The notes under the pieces are model-generated. The model did no database searches, had not been told where the DNA came from, and worked only from the letters and a program-made list of their open reading frames with translations. DNA of 64,000 nt from Carnimonas bestiolae (lineage in GTDB: Bacteria > Pseudomonadota > Gammaproteobacteria > Pseudomonadales > Halomonadaceae). The DNA lies in the NCBI RefSeq assembly GCF_051251125.1, contig NZ_JBPCZL010000002.1; one strand, 5' to 3'. This document shows, piece by piece, positions 1 to 8,435 of this stretch. Position numbers and translations under genes: made by a program. How positions within the stretch are numbered: position 1 is the first letter of the stretch; every line of letters begins with the position of its first letter.

Positions 1-595
1 GATCATTTCAGACAGCTCCTACACCAGCAAGGAAAGCAACGCTGTTAGTCAGCCTGCACCCTACTTCCGTCCATATTCATACTTGTGCTTGCACCGATGT
101 TTGCGGTGCGCTGCGACTCTAGTCTACTACTTACGTATTGGGACAATCTATATCCCTATTTTCAGTGCCACTTTTCCATCTATTATTATGTTACTCAATT
201 TAACGAAACCATACCGAATAAACACATATTGATTATGTGGTTAATTAATACCCTGATAACTATTTACCCAACGATATAGCGCCTTAATTCGAGATAGAGA
301 GTTGCTTCGTTGGCAATAACGCCGCCCTCTAAAACGCATAATGGGTTCACTTTTGTTGTATGAGTGGCCGTCGAAAGGGCACGAGAGTGTGCCGAAAAAA
401 TAATTGTATTGAAATTGATTATTTCTTTTTTAAGCATAGGAAAAGAAAATCGCATTGCCTCATTAGTCGACCATTTCATACCAGTTACCGGCGACATACA
501 GAGCCCTTCTTGAACACCATCTGGACGAAGACGCCCCTTACCACGATGATAATGTCTTGTTTTCGGTAACCCGAGACGTTATCAACGGAGTCACC
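1..595. other. AT-rich leader region without a supported gene
   Basis: This stretch before surE is richer in A and T than the rest of the window. It contains only short open frames with no recognisable domain, no consistent ribosome binding site and no family resemblance. I see no tRNA cloverleaf, no insertion-sequence end and no clear terminator. It may hold the surE promoter and the end of an upstream gene lying outside the window. Confidence 0.5.
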
Positions 596-1375
596 ATGTC
601 TACCCCCTTCCTCAAGCGCATTCTACTTACCAACGACGACGGCATCTCTGCGCCCGGCCTAAAGGCCCTGGCAAGCGTGGCTCACGGGTTGGCTCACGAA
701 GTGTGGATAGTGGCACCAGCGCACGACCAGAGCGGTGTCGCCACCAGCCTAAGCCTGCATGATCCACTCCGAATCAACGAACTCGCGCCCAGGCATTTCG
801 CGGTATCGGGCACGCCCGCTGACTGCACGGCGATCGCCATCCGTCATTTGATGGCCAATAATCCGCCCGATTTGGTGCTGTCGGGCATTAATAGAGGCGC
901 TAATCTCGGCACCGAAACCAGTTACTCGGGCACCGTTGGTGCTGCCCTCACCGCAATTGCGCTGGGTGTGCCTGCTATCGCTCTTAGCCAGGCCTTCACC
1001 GATGGTCAGCCGGTGCGTTGGGAAACAGCCGAAACCCTGGCCCCTGCCGCCCTGCAACGGCTCATCACGCTCGGCTGGCCCAGCCACGTGGCGCTTAACG
1101 TTAACTTCCCGGACCTGCCCGCCGATCAGGCAAAACCTTTAACCGCTACGCAGCAGGGTAAGGGAGCGCTCGAAACCATCGATGTTATTGCGCGCGAAGA
1201 TCCTCGTCAGCAGCCCTACTACTGGCTAAAAATCAGAAGACAGGCTGAAGAAGCCAATGACAACAGCGAAACTCACTGCTTAAGTGACGGTCACATAACC
1301 GTGTCGCCGATCGCCTTCGAACGCACTGACCAAGTTACCTTTCAACACTTGCATACGCAGCTTGCGAAGAAATGA
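596..1375 (+). CDS. surE: 5'/3'-nucleotidase SurE
   Basis: SurE removes phosphate from 5'- and 3'-nucleoside monophosphates in the cytoplasm and is linked to stress survival. The 259-residue protein opens with the family signature ILLTNDDGISAPG, whose paired Asp residues bind the catalytic metal, followed by WIVAPAHDQSG and SGINRGANLGTETSYSGTV, the conserved Asn/Ser-rich active-site loops. Length is normal for the family. I start at the ATG at 596, preceded by a GGAG ribosome binding site, rather than the in-frame ATG at 557, which would add 13 residues unlike any SurE. It is followed by the DsbA-family gene and is not next to pcm or nlpD as in enterics. Confidence 0.93.
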   Translation: MSTPFLKRILLTNDDGISAPGLKALASVAHGLAHEVWIVAPAHDQSGVATSLSLHDPLRINELAPRHFAVSGTPADCTAIAIRHLMANNPPDLVLSGINRGANLGTETSYSGTVGAALTAIALGVPAIALSQAFTDGQPVRWETAETLAPAALQRLITLGWPSHVALNVNFPDLPADQAKPLTATQQGKGALETIDVIAREDPRQQPYYWLKIRRQAEEANDNSETHCLSDGHITVSPIAFERTDQVTFQHLHTQLAKK

Positions 1376-1434
1376 CACTAGGCGAATCCACCTGCTGCCA
1401 TGCGATCTCACTCATCAGGGAAAGGGAAGTAACA

Positions 1435-2235
1435 ATGAAGCTAACCGCACCTCGCACGCTACTATTGGGCGCTGCCATGACCGCCATTGCGCTACCGATA
1501 AGCGCTTGCGCCCGCTCGGACAGCGGATTCACCGACGAGCAACAGCAGCACATTGGCGAAATAGCAGCGAAATACATCGTCGATCATCCTGAAGTTCTCC
1601 AACAAGCCAGCCAAAAACTTCAGCAGCAGCAGCAGGATCAGGCGACCCAACAATTGCGCGAAGGCGCGTTGGAGCAGCAGGACGCACTGCTGAACGACAA
1701 GGCTACCCCAAGCGTTGGCCCGCAGGATGCCAAGGTCGCCGTGGTCGAATTTTTCGACTATCAGTGCATCTATTGCGCCCACACGGCACCAGAGATCGAG
1801 AAAACCATGAAAGCGCATCCGGAAGCGCGCTATGTCTTCAAGGAATTCCCGGTGTTCGGCCAGCGCTGGCCCGCATCCAATCAGGCCGCACTGGCCGGAT
1901 TGAGCGTTTATAAAGAGAAGGGCCCTCAGGCGTATATCAAGTATCACAACAGTGTCTTTGGCACCGGCAAAAACGAAGGCAAGCTCCAACAGAGCGACGT
2001 TGAGGCCATTGCGGCGAAATCAGGGCTGACGAGCCAACAGCTCAACGCCAATCGCGCCAGCGCTGAACAGTCGCTCAACAACACCATGGAACTGGCACAG
2101 AAACTCGGCGTGATGGGCACCCCCACGCTGGTGGTCATGCCGGTCAACGGCGCTAACGCCGACAACGTGACGGTTGTTCCTGGCGCAGCCGACAGCGATA
2201 CCCTTAGCGCGGCCATCAAGAAAGCCGGCGGCTAA
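1435..2235 (+). CDS. ScsC-like DsbA-family thiol oxidoreductase, probable lipoprotein
   Basis: A periplasmic thioredoxin-fold disulfide oxidoreductase of 266 residues. The N-terminal segment is a signal peptide ending in the lipobox-like ISAC, so lipidation at that Cys is likely. Next comes an alpha-helical, Gln-rich segment (about residues 30-85, with a run such as LQQQQQ) resembling the oligomerisation domain of ScsC/Com1-type proteins. The thioredoxin domain carries the redox motif CIYC in the context FFDYQCIYC and a cis-Pro loop VMGTPTL. CIYC is unlike the CPHC of DsbA or CPYC of DsbC. The ATG at 1435 has GGGAAG upstream; an upstream frame start would spoil the signal peptide. Isomerase versus oxidase activity cannot be told from sequence. 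Confidence 0.8.
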   Translation: MKLTAPRTLLLGAAMTAIALPISACARSDSGFTDEQQQHIGEIAAKYIVDHPEVLQQASQKLQQQQQDQATQQLREGALEQQDALLNDKATPSVGPQDAKVAVVEFFDYQCIYCAHTAPEIEKTMKAHPEARYVFKEFPVFGQRWPASNQAALAGLSVYKEKGPQAYIKYHNSVFGTGKNEGKLQQSDVEAIAAKSGLTSQQLNANRASAEQSLNNTMELAQKLGVMGTPTLVVMPVNGANADNVTVVPGAADSDTLSAAIKKAGG

Positions 2236-2280
2236 CGCTTTGGCGTGATCGCCCGCCGGTACGGTTGGCGCCATACACAA

Positions 2281-2314
2281 GGCCCTGCTTCGAGTATTCG
2301 AAGCAGGGCCTTTT
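2281..2314 (+). terminator. Intrinsic terminator after the DsbA-family gene
   Basis: A perfect 13-bp inverted repeat, GGCCCTGCTTCGA and its complement, with loop GTAT (2281-2310) followed by TTTT. It lies between two convergent genes. On the minus strand the same hairpin is followed only by TT, so it may also weakly end the NAD operon. Confidence 0.9.
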
Positions 2315-2357
2315 AGTGTGCCGTGTCCGCACGCTATTTCATCACACCATCAGCTGC

Positions 2358-3527
2358 TTACGGCTGGCCCAGAGCGTTCACCTCATCGACCGCTGTCGCT
2401 ACCGCATTAATCAAGCGGTCGATATCAGCCTCAGTGTTTGTCACGCTCAGACACAGTCGCAGCGCGGTCTGCGCTTCGCTCGCTTCGATGCCCAGTGCCA
2501 GCAAAGAGGGGGAAGGGGCGTCGTCGCCTGCCTTACAGGCTGAACCACTTGAGCACAGAATACCGCGCGCTTCTAGCGCTAGCAGCACGGCCTCGCCATG
2601 GATGCCGGGAAACACGAAGGATACGTGGTGCGGCAAACGCTCGCTTGGATCGCCCGTCAGCCGAGCACCAGCACAGCGCGCTAATACGCCCTCGATCAAA
2701 CGATCGCGCCTGTCTGCGACCGCCTTCGAGTGCGTTTCGGCATCGCGGCGCGCCAGTTCGTAGGCTTTTACCAAGCCGATGGCCTGCGGTAACGCTTCAG
2801 TACCGCCACGCCTGCCTTTTTCCTGACTCCCCCCGTGAATCAGCGGTTCCAGCGGCACACCTCTGCGCACATACAACGCCCCAATGCCGCGCCCAGCCCC
2901 CAGTTTGTGGCCACTGATCGTCAGTGCGTCGATCATAAGCTGCGATAAATCAATCGCCAGCCAACCGGCCGCCTGCACCGCATCGACATGCAGCAGCGCG
3001 TCGCTCTTTGCCACGCGCTCAGCAATGGCAGCAATACGCTGGATGGTGCCAATCTCATTGTGCGCCCATAGCACGCTGACCAGCGTGGCAGGTCGCTGCA
3101 GGCGTTGATCAAGATCATCCAGATCGACATGACCGTTGCTATCTACCTGTAAGCGCTCAATGGTAAAGCCGTGATAGCGCTCAAGGTAAGCGCAAGCGCC
3201 TTCTACTGCCGCGTGCTCCAGCGGTGAAATCAATATGCGCCGATGTTCGGGCGGTCGTTGCGCCGCCAGCGCTAATCCCTTGATCGCCAGATTGTCGGCT
3301 TCGGTACCGCCAGAGGTGAAGATCAGTTCCCCCGACAGACAGCCCAGCATCTGCGCCAGCTGACCACGCGCTTGCTCCAGTGCCTGACGAGCCTCGCGCC
3401 CCGCCTCGTAGCGACTCGATGGATTAGCGAAGTGGCTGGTAAGCCACGGCCACATCGCCTCCAGCACCTCGCGGCGCATGGGCGCGGTGGCGGCATAATC
3501 AACGTACAGCGAAGCGGAACCCGTCAC
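2358..3527 (-). CDS. Cysteine desulfurase (NifS/IscS family)
   Basis: A PLP enzyme that removes sulfur from cysteine to alanine and passes it as persulfide to Fe-S assembly. The 389 residues start with YVDYAATAPM, contain the PLP-lysine motif TISGHKLGAGRG, and carry the active-site cysteine loop SSGSACKAGDD. The length and loop fit the NifS-type group I enzymes. The start is GTG at 3527 with GGAG upstream, four bases after the nadC stop, so it is the last gene of the nad operon. Since NadA needs a [4Fe-4S] cluster, a dedicated desulfurase here is sensible (inference). It is not in an isc cluster, so I do not name it iscS. Confidence 0.88.
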   Translation of the reverse strand: MTGSASLYVDYAATAPMRREVLEAMWPWLTSHFANPSSRYEAGREARQALEQARGQLAQMLGCLSGELIFTSGGTEADNLAIKGLALAAQRPPEHRRILISPLEHAAVEGACAYLERYHGFTIERLQVDSNGHVDLDDLDQRLQRPATLVSVLWAHNEIGTIQRIAAIAERVAKSDALLHVDAVQAAGWLAIDLSQLMIDALTISGHKLGAGRGIGALYVRRGVPLEPLIHGGSQEKGRRGGTEALPQAIGLVKAYELARRDAETHSKAVADRRDRLIEGVLARCAGARLTGDPSERLPHHVSFVFPGIHGEAVLLALEARGILCSSGSACKAGDDAPSPSLLALGIEASEAQTALRLCLSVTNTEADIDRLINAVATAVDEVNALGQP

Positions 3528-3531
3528 GGCA

Positions 3532-4386
3532 TTACTCCAGCGTAAAATCGAGGCCCAGGTCGAGCGAACGAGCGCTATGCGTCAGCGCACCAACCGAAAT
3601 CACATCCACGCCTGTGGCTGCGATATCCGCCACTCGCTCAAGCGCAACGCCGCCGCTGGCCTCTACCCAGGCGCGACCCTGGATACGTTTGACGCCTTCA
3701 CGTAAATCATCGAGCGAGAAATTATCCAGCATGATGGTATCGACCTCTGCGGCCAACACGGCGTCAAGCTGATCCAGACGATCAATCTCTACCTCGATAT
3801 GGGTGGTATGCGACAGTTGGCGGCGCAGCGCGCGCAGCGCCTCGGTCACCTGCTCGGCGGATTCGGCACCTAGCGCAGCCAAATGGTTGTCTTTCACCAT
3901 CACCGCATCGGATAGCGAGAAGCGATGATTGTGACCACCACCGGCACGCACGGCGTGACGTTCCAACGCACGCAGGCCAGGAGTGGTTTTGCGTGTATCG
4001 ACAATTCGTGTATCAGTGCCAGCCACTGCTTTAACGTAGGCAGCCGTTAGGGTGGCAATACCACTGAGCCGCTGCACCAGATTGAGCGCGATACGCTCGG
4101 CGCGCAGGATACTGCGCGCGGGGCCAGTAACTTCAGCCAACACAGTGCCAGCATCAAAGGCATCGCCATCTGCCAATGCAAGGCTGACCTTTACCGCGCT
4201 GTCTACCAGCTCAAAGGTGCGTGCGAATAGCTGCGTACCTGCCACCACGCCACTTTCACGAGCGACCAACTGAGCGTTGGCAATACGCTGTTGCGGCACC
4301 AGCGTTTCCGACGTGAGATCACCCCACGGCGCATCTTCAAGCAATGCAGCGTTAATGACAGCGTCTATTTGAGACTTCGAAAGCAT
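3532..4386 (-). CDS. nadC: Nicotinate-nucleotide pyrophosphorylase (carboxylating)
   Basis: NadC converts quinolinate and PRPP to nicotinate mononucleotide and CO2, the third step of de novo NAD synthesis. The 284-residue protein shows ALLEDAPWGDLT near the start, the RAERIALN and LVQRLSGIAT helices, DTRKTTPGLRALE and HNHRFSLSD in the quinolinate site, and VEASGGV near the end, all typical. The ATG at 4386 (AAGG upstream, seven bases beyond the nadB stop) gives the normal length. An open frame continues 53 codons further upstream but that part lies inside nadB and is not expected to be translated in this frame. Confidence 0.95.
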   Translation of the reverse strand: MLSKSQIDAVINAALLEDAPWGDLTSETLVPQQRIANAQLVARESGVVAGTQLFARTFELVDSAVKVSLALADGDAFDAGTVLAEVTGPARSILRAERIALNLVQRLSGIATLTAAYVKAVAGTDTRIVDTRKTTPGLRALERHAVRAGGGHNHRFSLSDAVMVKDNHLAALGAESAEQVTEALRALRRQLSHTTHIEVEIDRLDQLDAVLAAEVDTIMLDNFSLDDLREGVKRIQGRAWVEASGGVALERVADIAATGVDVISVGALTHSARSLDLGLDFTLE

Positions 4387-4393
4387 GATGACG

Positions 4394-6055
4394 TTACCTT
4401 GAAAGAGAAGCCGCTGCCGCCACGGATTGGCTGGCAGGGGAGAAGGAATCGGGAGAATGCAACGTAGCAGGGAAACCGCGCTGCACACCGCGACGAGCGG
4501 TAAAGCGATCGTCCCGCGCGGGGTAATCACGCCGGAAGTGCGCACCCCGAGATTCTTGGCGCAGCCACGCCGACTCGGCGATCAGCGTGGCGACCTCGAA
4601 CTGGTTGCGCGTCTCGAGCGCGGCCCGTGTGTCGCTGCACTGGTGATAGCGCTGCCCGCGGCGGAAATACGCGAGCGCCGCTTCCAGCCCTTCGCCGGTG
4701 CGCTCGACGCCAACGTGTTGCCACATCAGACGGCGCAATTCATCGAGCGGCGGGGGCTGGCGCGCGTGTTCTGGCGCGTTGTCGGCTGGGGCAGTACCTG
4801 CACAGCGAATAGCGTCGATACCCGCCGCTTGCTGCCACTCTTCCCAGCGGTGATGTTGCTGCTGCCAGCCATCTATCAAACGCTGCGCATAAACCACGCC
4901 TTCCAGCAACGAATTGGAAGCCAACCGGTTGGCACCGTGGACCCCGCTGCAAGCTGCCTCGCCTACCGCGAACAGTCCAGGCACCGAGCTGCGCCCCCAG
5001 GTGTCGGTAGCAATCCCTCCCATCCAGTAGTGTGCAGCCGGGGTAATCGGCAGTTTGTCGTGGGCAAGCGACAGCCCATGATTAGCAAGATGCGCACTGA
5101 TGGAAGGAAACCGCTGCGCCAGCATATCAGGCGCTAAGCCGGTGGCATCCAACCAGACCGGCTGCTGCTGTTGCGCGGCCATGGTGGCGGCAATGGCGCG
5201 TGCCACGACATCGCGTGGGGCCAGCTCAGCGGCAGGATGCACCTTGGTCATGAAGCGCTCGCCGTTGGCATCCAACAGCAGTGCACCTTCTCCGCGCAGC
5301 GCTTCGGTAAGCAGAAACCTCTGTTCGCCCAATGCCAGCGCGGTGGGATGGAACTGATAGAACTCAGCATCGAGCATTACCGCGCCAGCGCGATAGGCAC
5401 AGGCGACGCCGTCCCCTGTCGCCACCGGCGGGTTGGTGGTATGCGCATAGAGCTGCCCAGCACCGCCGGTAGCCATGACCACAGCATCTGACTCAAGCCA
5501 GAAGGGAGTGCCATCGCGCCCCAAACAGTGCACACCAGTGACCCTGCCGTTATCCAACGTGAGATCCGCCAGCATGCAGTGCTCGAACAGCACCACCGAC
5601 GACGCACGCAGCTGAGCGGCCAAGGTGGCGGCGATGGCGGCCCCTGTCGCATCGCCGCCCGCATGCAGAATGCGCGGACACGAATGAGCACCTTCCAGGC
5701 CAAAGCTCCAGCCATCAGCCGCTCGATCGAACGGCACGCCGTTCGCAATCAGCCACTCAAGGGCCTGCTTGCCACCGCCACACAGCCGCCGAACAGCTTC
5801 CACTCGGCAGCCTCCACCGCCAGCAACAAGTGTGTCGCGTGCATGCAGCGATGCACGATCGTTGGCCGGTAATGCGCCGGCGATACCGCCCTGAGCGTAA
5901 TGCGTGTTGCTTTCTTGCAGTGCTTCCTTGCTGATTAGCGCCACCGGGCCAATGCCTCGCTGCGCCGCCATCAGTGCAGCGCTGGCACCGGCAATGCCAC
6001 TACCGACCACAATCATTGCGAAGGCGCGCTGAGACGCGCTCAACGCAGATGTCAT
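4394..6055 (-). CDS. nadB: L-aspartate oxidase
   Basis: NadB is the FAD enzyme that oxidises L-aspartate to iminoaspartate for NadA. The protein has 553 residues, slightly longer than the E. coli enzyme. It shows the FAD fold motif VVGSGIAGASAAL, the substrate-loop HYAQGGIAGAL, FHPTAL, and the catalytic region LLTEALRGEGALL, with the second FAD contact GEAACSGVHGANRLASNSL. Its ATG overlaps the nadA stop by four bases (ATGA), so the two are translationally coupled. The last 25 or so residues are Ser/Ala-rich and look like a non-conserved tail. Confidence 0.95.
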   Translation of the reverse strand: MTSALSASQRAFAMIVVGSGIAGASAALMAAQRGIGPVALISKEALQESNTHYAQGGIAGALPANDRASLHARDTLVAGGGGCRVEAVRRLCGGGKQALEWLIANGVPFDRAADGWSFGLEGAHSCPRILHAGGDATGAAIAATLAAQLRASSVVLFEHCMLADLTLDNGRVTGVHCLGRDGTPFWLESDAVVMATGGAGQLYAHTTNPPVATGDGVACAYRAGAVMLDAEFYQFHPTALALGEQRFLLTEALRGEGALLLDANGERFMTKVHPAAELAPRDVVARAIAATMAAQQQQPVWLDATGLAPDMLAQRFPSISAHLANHGLSLAHDKLPITPAAHYWMGGIATDTWGRSSVPGLFAVGEAACSGVHGANRLASNSLLEGVVYAQRLIDGWQQQHHRWEEWQQAAGIDAIRCAGTAPADNAPEHARQPPPLDELRRLMWQHVGVERTGEGLEAALAYFRRGQRYHQCSDTRAALETRNQFEVATLIAESAWLRQESRGAHFRRDYPARDDRFTARRGVQRGFPATLHSPDSFSPASQSVAAAASLSR

Positions 6056-7320
6056 GGCTGCGCCGCCAACATACGCTCCAACGCCACCTTGGCATCGGCG
6101 GCGGTAACGTCATCTACCGTAATGCGGTTATGCACTTCACCGGCCACCAGCCCTTCCAGCACCCAGGCCAGATAGGCAGGGTGGATGCGGTACATGGTCG
6201 AGCACGGGCATACCACCGGATCGAGACAGAAAATGGTGTGCTGGGGGAATTTGCTTGCTAATCGCTGCACCATGTTGATTTCGGTACCAATCGCGAACAC
6301 GCTGCCAGCGGGCGCCCGCTCAACCGCCTTCTGAATATAGTCGGTGGAGCCCGACTCATCCGCCGCATCGACGACTTCCATAGGGCACTCGGGATGCACA
6401 ATCACTCGCGCATCAGGGAAGTGACGGCGCGCTGAAGCAATCTGATCAACGCTGAAGCGCTTATGCACCGAGCAATAGCCATGCCACAAAATAACCCGCG
6501 CCTGCTCGAGTACCTCAGTGGTGTTGCCGCCATTGCGCTGACGCGGATCCCACATTGGCATTTGCTCCAATGGAATACCCATCGCCTTGGCGGTGTTGCG
6601 ACCCAAGTGCTGATCGGGGAAGAACAGCACGCGCTGGCCGCGGCTGAAGGCCCAGTCGAGCACCTTGGCCGCATTTGAAGAGGTACAGACGATACCGCCA
6701 TTACGGCCGCAGAAGCCTTTCAGGGCGGCCGACGAGTTCATGTAGGTGACGGGAATAACCGGCGCTCTGCCGTTTTCGTCGGGGCCAGCGCCATAGATGT
6801 CCATCAGCGACGCCCAGCAGGCTTCCACCGAAGCCAGGTCGGCCATGTCCGCCATTGAGCAGCCGGCTCCCAGGTTCGGCAGCACTACGCGCTGATCAGA
6901 GCGAGACAATATATCTGCGGTTTCGGCCATGAAGTGCACCCCGCAAAACACGATTGCCTCGGCATCGGGGTGAGTCAGCGCGGCACGCGCCAACTGGAAC
7001 GAATCGCCCAGATAATCGGCATGGCGCACCACTTCATCGCGCTGATAGAAATGCCCGAGAATCAGCAGCCGCTTGCCCAGCGTGCGCTTGGCTGCCTTGA
7101 TCCGCTCTTCGAGCTCCTGAAGGTCAGCATCGCGGTAACGGGCCGGAATTTCTGCCTGTACTGGCGTGCGCGGCGGTAGCTCGTCCTGCTCGGAAGCTCC
7201 CGGGCCGTAGCTCGGCTCAGGATCGAAGCGCCACGGATCACTGGCAAGTCCGGTACTGCATGAAGGAGTGCCTTGCTCGCGAGCAAAGGCCTCCAACGAC
7301 GAAACGATAGTAGCTGACAT
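6052..7320 (-). CDS. nadA: Quinolinate synthase A
   Basis: NadA condenses iminoaspartate with dihydroxyacetone phosphate to quinolinate using an oxygen-sensitive [4Fe-4S] cluster. The 422-residue protein has the repeated NadA fold with candidate cluster cysteines in PNLGAGCSMADMA, GIVCTSSNA and the C-terminal CLDPVVCPCSTMYRI, plus HPECPMEVVDAAD. The ATG at 7320 has an excellent GAGGAG eight bases upstream. Compared with E. coli NadA it has an N-terminal extension of roughly 60-70 residues before the conserved RIKAAKRTLGKRLLILGHFYQ-type core, a form common in pseudomonads and relatives only as far as I recall. It follows nrtR on the same strand with a 67-base gap. Confidence 0.95.
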   Translation of the reverse strand: MSATIVSSLEAFAREQGTPSCSTGLASDPWRFDPEPSYGPGASEQDELPPRTPVQAEIPARYRDADLQELEERIKAAKRTLGKRLLILGHFYQRDEVVRHADYLGDSFQLARAALTHPDAEAIVFCGVHFMAETADILSRSDQRVVLPNLGAGCSMADMADLASVEACWASLMDIYGAGPDENGRAPVIPVTYMNSSAALKGFCGRNGGIVCTSSNAAKVLDWAFSRGQRVLFFPDQHLGRNTAKAMGIPLEQMPMWDPRQRNGGNTTEVLEQARVILWHGYCSVHKRFSVDQIASARRHFPDARVIVHPECPMEVVDAADESGSTDYIQKAVERAPAGSVFAIGTEINMVQRLASKFPQHTIFCLDPVVCPCSTMYRIHPAYLAWVLEGLVAGEVHNRITVDDVTAADAKVALERMLAAQP

Positions 7321-7387
7321 ACGATTACTCCTCACAAGCCAACGGTAGCGGGCAGCGATTTAGAGCGTGCCGCTCTCGCTCCTGCAT

Positions 7388-8056
7388 TTAAAAGGGTTGC
7401 TGCTCTCGCGATGCGTCTACATAGCGGTAAAGCCTGGGCGGGCGATTGGGTACTCCCTCCAGGACGGCACCGGTGTCTTCCAACTGCTTGCGTGCCAGCA
7501 CATAGCGGCGGAAATTGGCCGGATCCAGCGGGCGCTGCAGAATTGCCTCGTAAACCGTACGCAGCTGGGCCAGAGTGAAGGTTTCGCCCAATAACCGATG
7601 CGCAATTTGCGCATAGGCCACCTTGTTGCGCAGCCGCCACAGCGCGTAATCGACAATCCGCTGGTGGTCAAAGGCGAGGGTCGGCAGCTCATCCGCCGAG
7701 AACCAGCACACGTTGTTTCCTTCCTGGGCGGCACTGGCCTCGGCGCTTCCCACTAATGCCCAGTAAACGATCGACACCACCCGCTCGGCACCTGAACGCG
7801 CCAAATCACCGAACGCATAAAGCTGTTCGAGATAGCGGGGCGTCAGCCCTGCAGTCGACGCCAGGTGACGACGCGCCGCATCAGCCAAACTCTCCTCCAG
7901 TGACAGCGGCCCACCGGGCAGTGCCCAATCCCCCAGATACGGCTCTCGTGTTCTGCGTACCAGCGGCAGCCACAGCGCTGGAAGCCCCTTGTTTCCCTCG
8001 CCCTCACGCAGCGCGAAAATGACCGTAGAGACGGCGATACCGGGTTGATTGGTCAT
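7388..8056 (-). CDS. nrtR: NrtR-type Nudix-related transcriptional regulator of NAD metabolism
   Basis: A 222-residue protein with an N-terminal Nudix fold and a C-terminal winged-helix part (from about residue 150, with LAQLRTVYEAILQRPLDPANFRR). The Nudix box spans residues 49-71 but the catalytic signature is broken: the Glu positions of the REUxEE core read His64, Ser67 and Thr68. Loss of these residues is the hallmark of NrtR repressors, which bind ADP-ribose or related NAD metabolites instead of hydrolysing them. It lies directly upstream of and co-directional with nadABC, the pathway NrtR controls in other proteobacteria. A simple Nudix hydrolase is less likely. Confidence 0.88.
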   Translation of the reverse strand: MTNQPGIAVSTVIFALREGEGNKGLPALWLPLVRRTREPYLGDWALPGGPLSLEESLADAARRHLASTAGLTPRYLEQLYAFGDLARSGAERVVSIVYWALVGSAEASAAQEGNNVCWFSADELPTLAFDHQRIVDYALWRLRNKVAYAQIAHRLLGETFTLAQLRTVYEAILQRPLDPANFRRYVLARKQLEDTGAVLEGVPNRPPRLYRYVDASREQQPF

Positions 8057-8435
8057 TGCTAGGACCCACTCAATTCAAGCTGACGAATAACACTTCACAC
8101 CACTTAAAGTCATAATGACAATAACTAGGCTTAACAAATAGTAGACGTCGATTCAGGCAACGTCCAATAAAGCAGCTAGTCTTTAAGGCTAAGGCACTAT
8201 CACAACACGCCTGTGTGGCTTCCTTGATACCAAGGATGTAATTGACGTCGCGAACCCTTTACAATGACAAGAGAAAACATACATTCGTGAATGCAAAACA
8301 ACGACGACACCGTCACTATGAGGCCATGACTTTGCTCGACCCTTTATGGCGTGCTATCGCTGCAAGCGCTGCTTTCATGCGTATAGCCACGCGTGTCAGC
8401 ATCAACATGCCGCATTCGCTGTGCGGTGGTAAGCC
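8057..8435. other. Divergent intergenic region between nrtR and pqiA
   Basis: About 380 bases separate the divergent nrtR and pqiA starts. It holds the palindrome at 8109-8119 that is a candidate NrtR operator, and must carry the promoters of both operons. I could not settle on a well-spaced -35/-10 pair for pqiA. No RNA gene or additional reading frame is supported. Confidence 0.5.
8109..8119. promoter_or_regulatory. Candidate NrtR operator (11-bp palindrome)
   Basis: GTCAT-A-ATGAC is a perfect inverted repeat about 53-63 bases upstream of the nrtR start, in the only long gap upstream of the nrtR-nadABC genes. The position suits autoregulation of the whole operon by NrtR. No second copy is seen in the 67 bases between nrtR and nadA. 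Assignment is inferred from position and symmetry. Confidence 0.45.

Noticed and set aside
1..595. Small open frames of 60-77 codons before surE
   Set aside because: They overlap each other on both strands, lack ribosome binding sites and show no recognisable domain.
8239..8264. TTGACG ... TACAAT as pqiA promoter
   Set aside because: The two boxes are only about 12 bases apart, too close for sigma-70.
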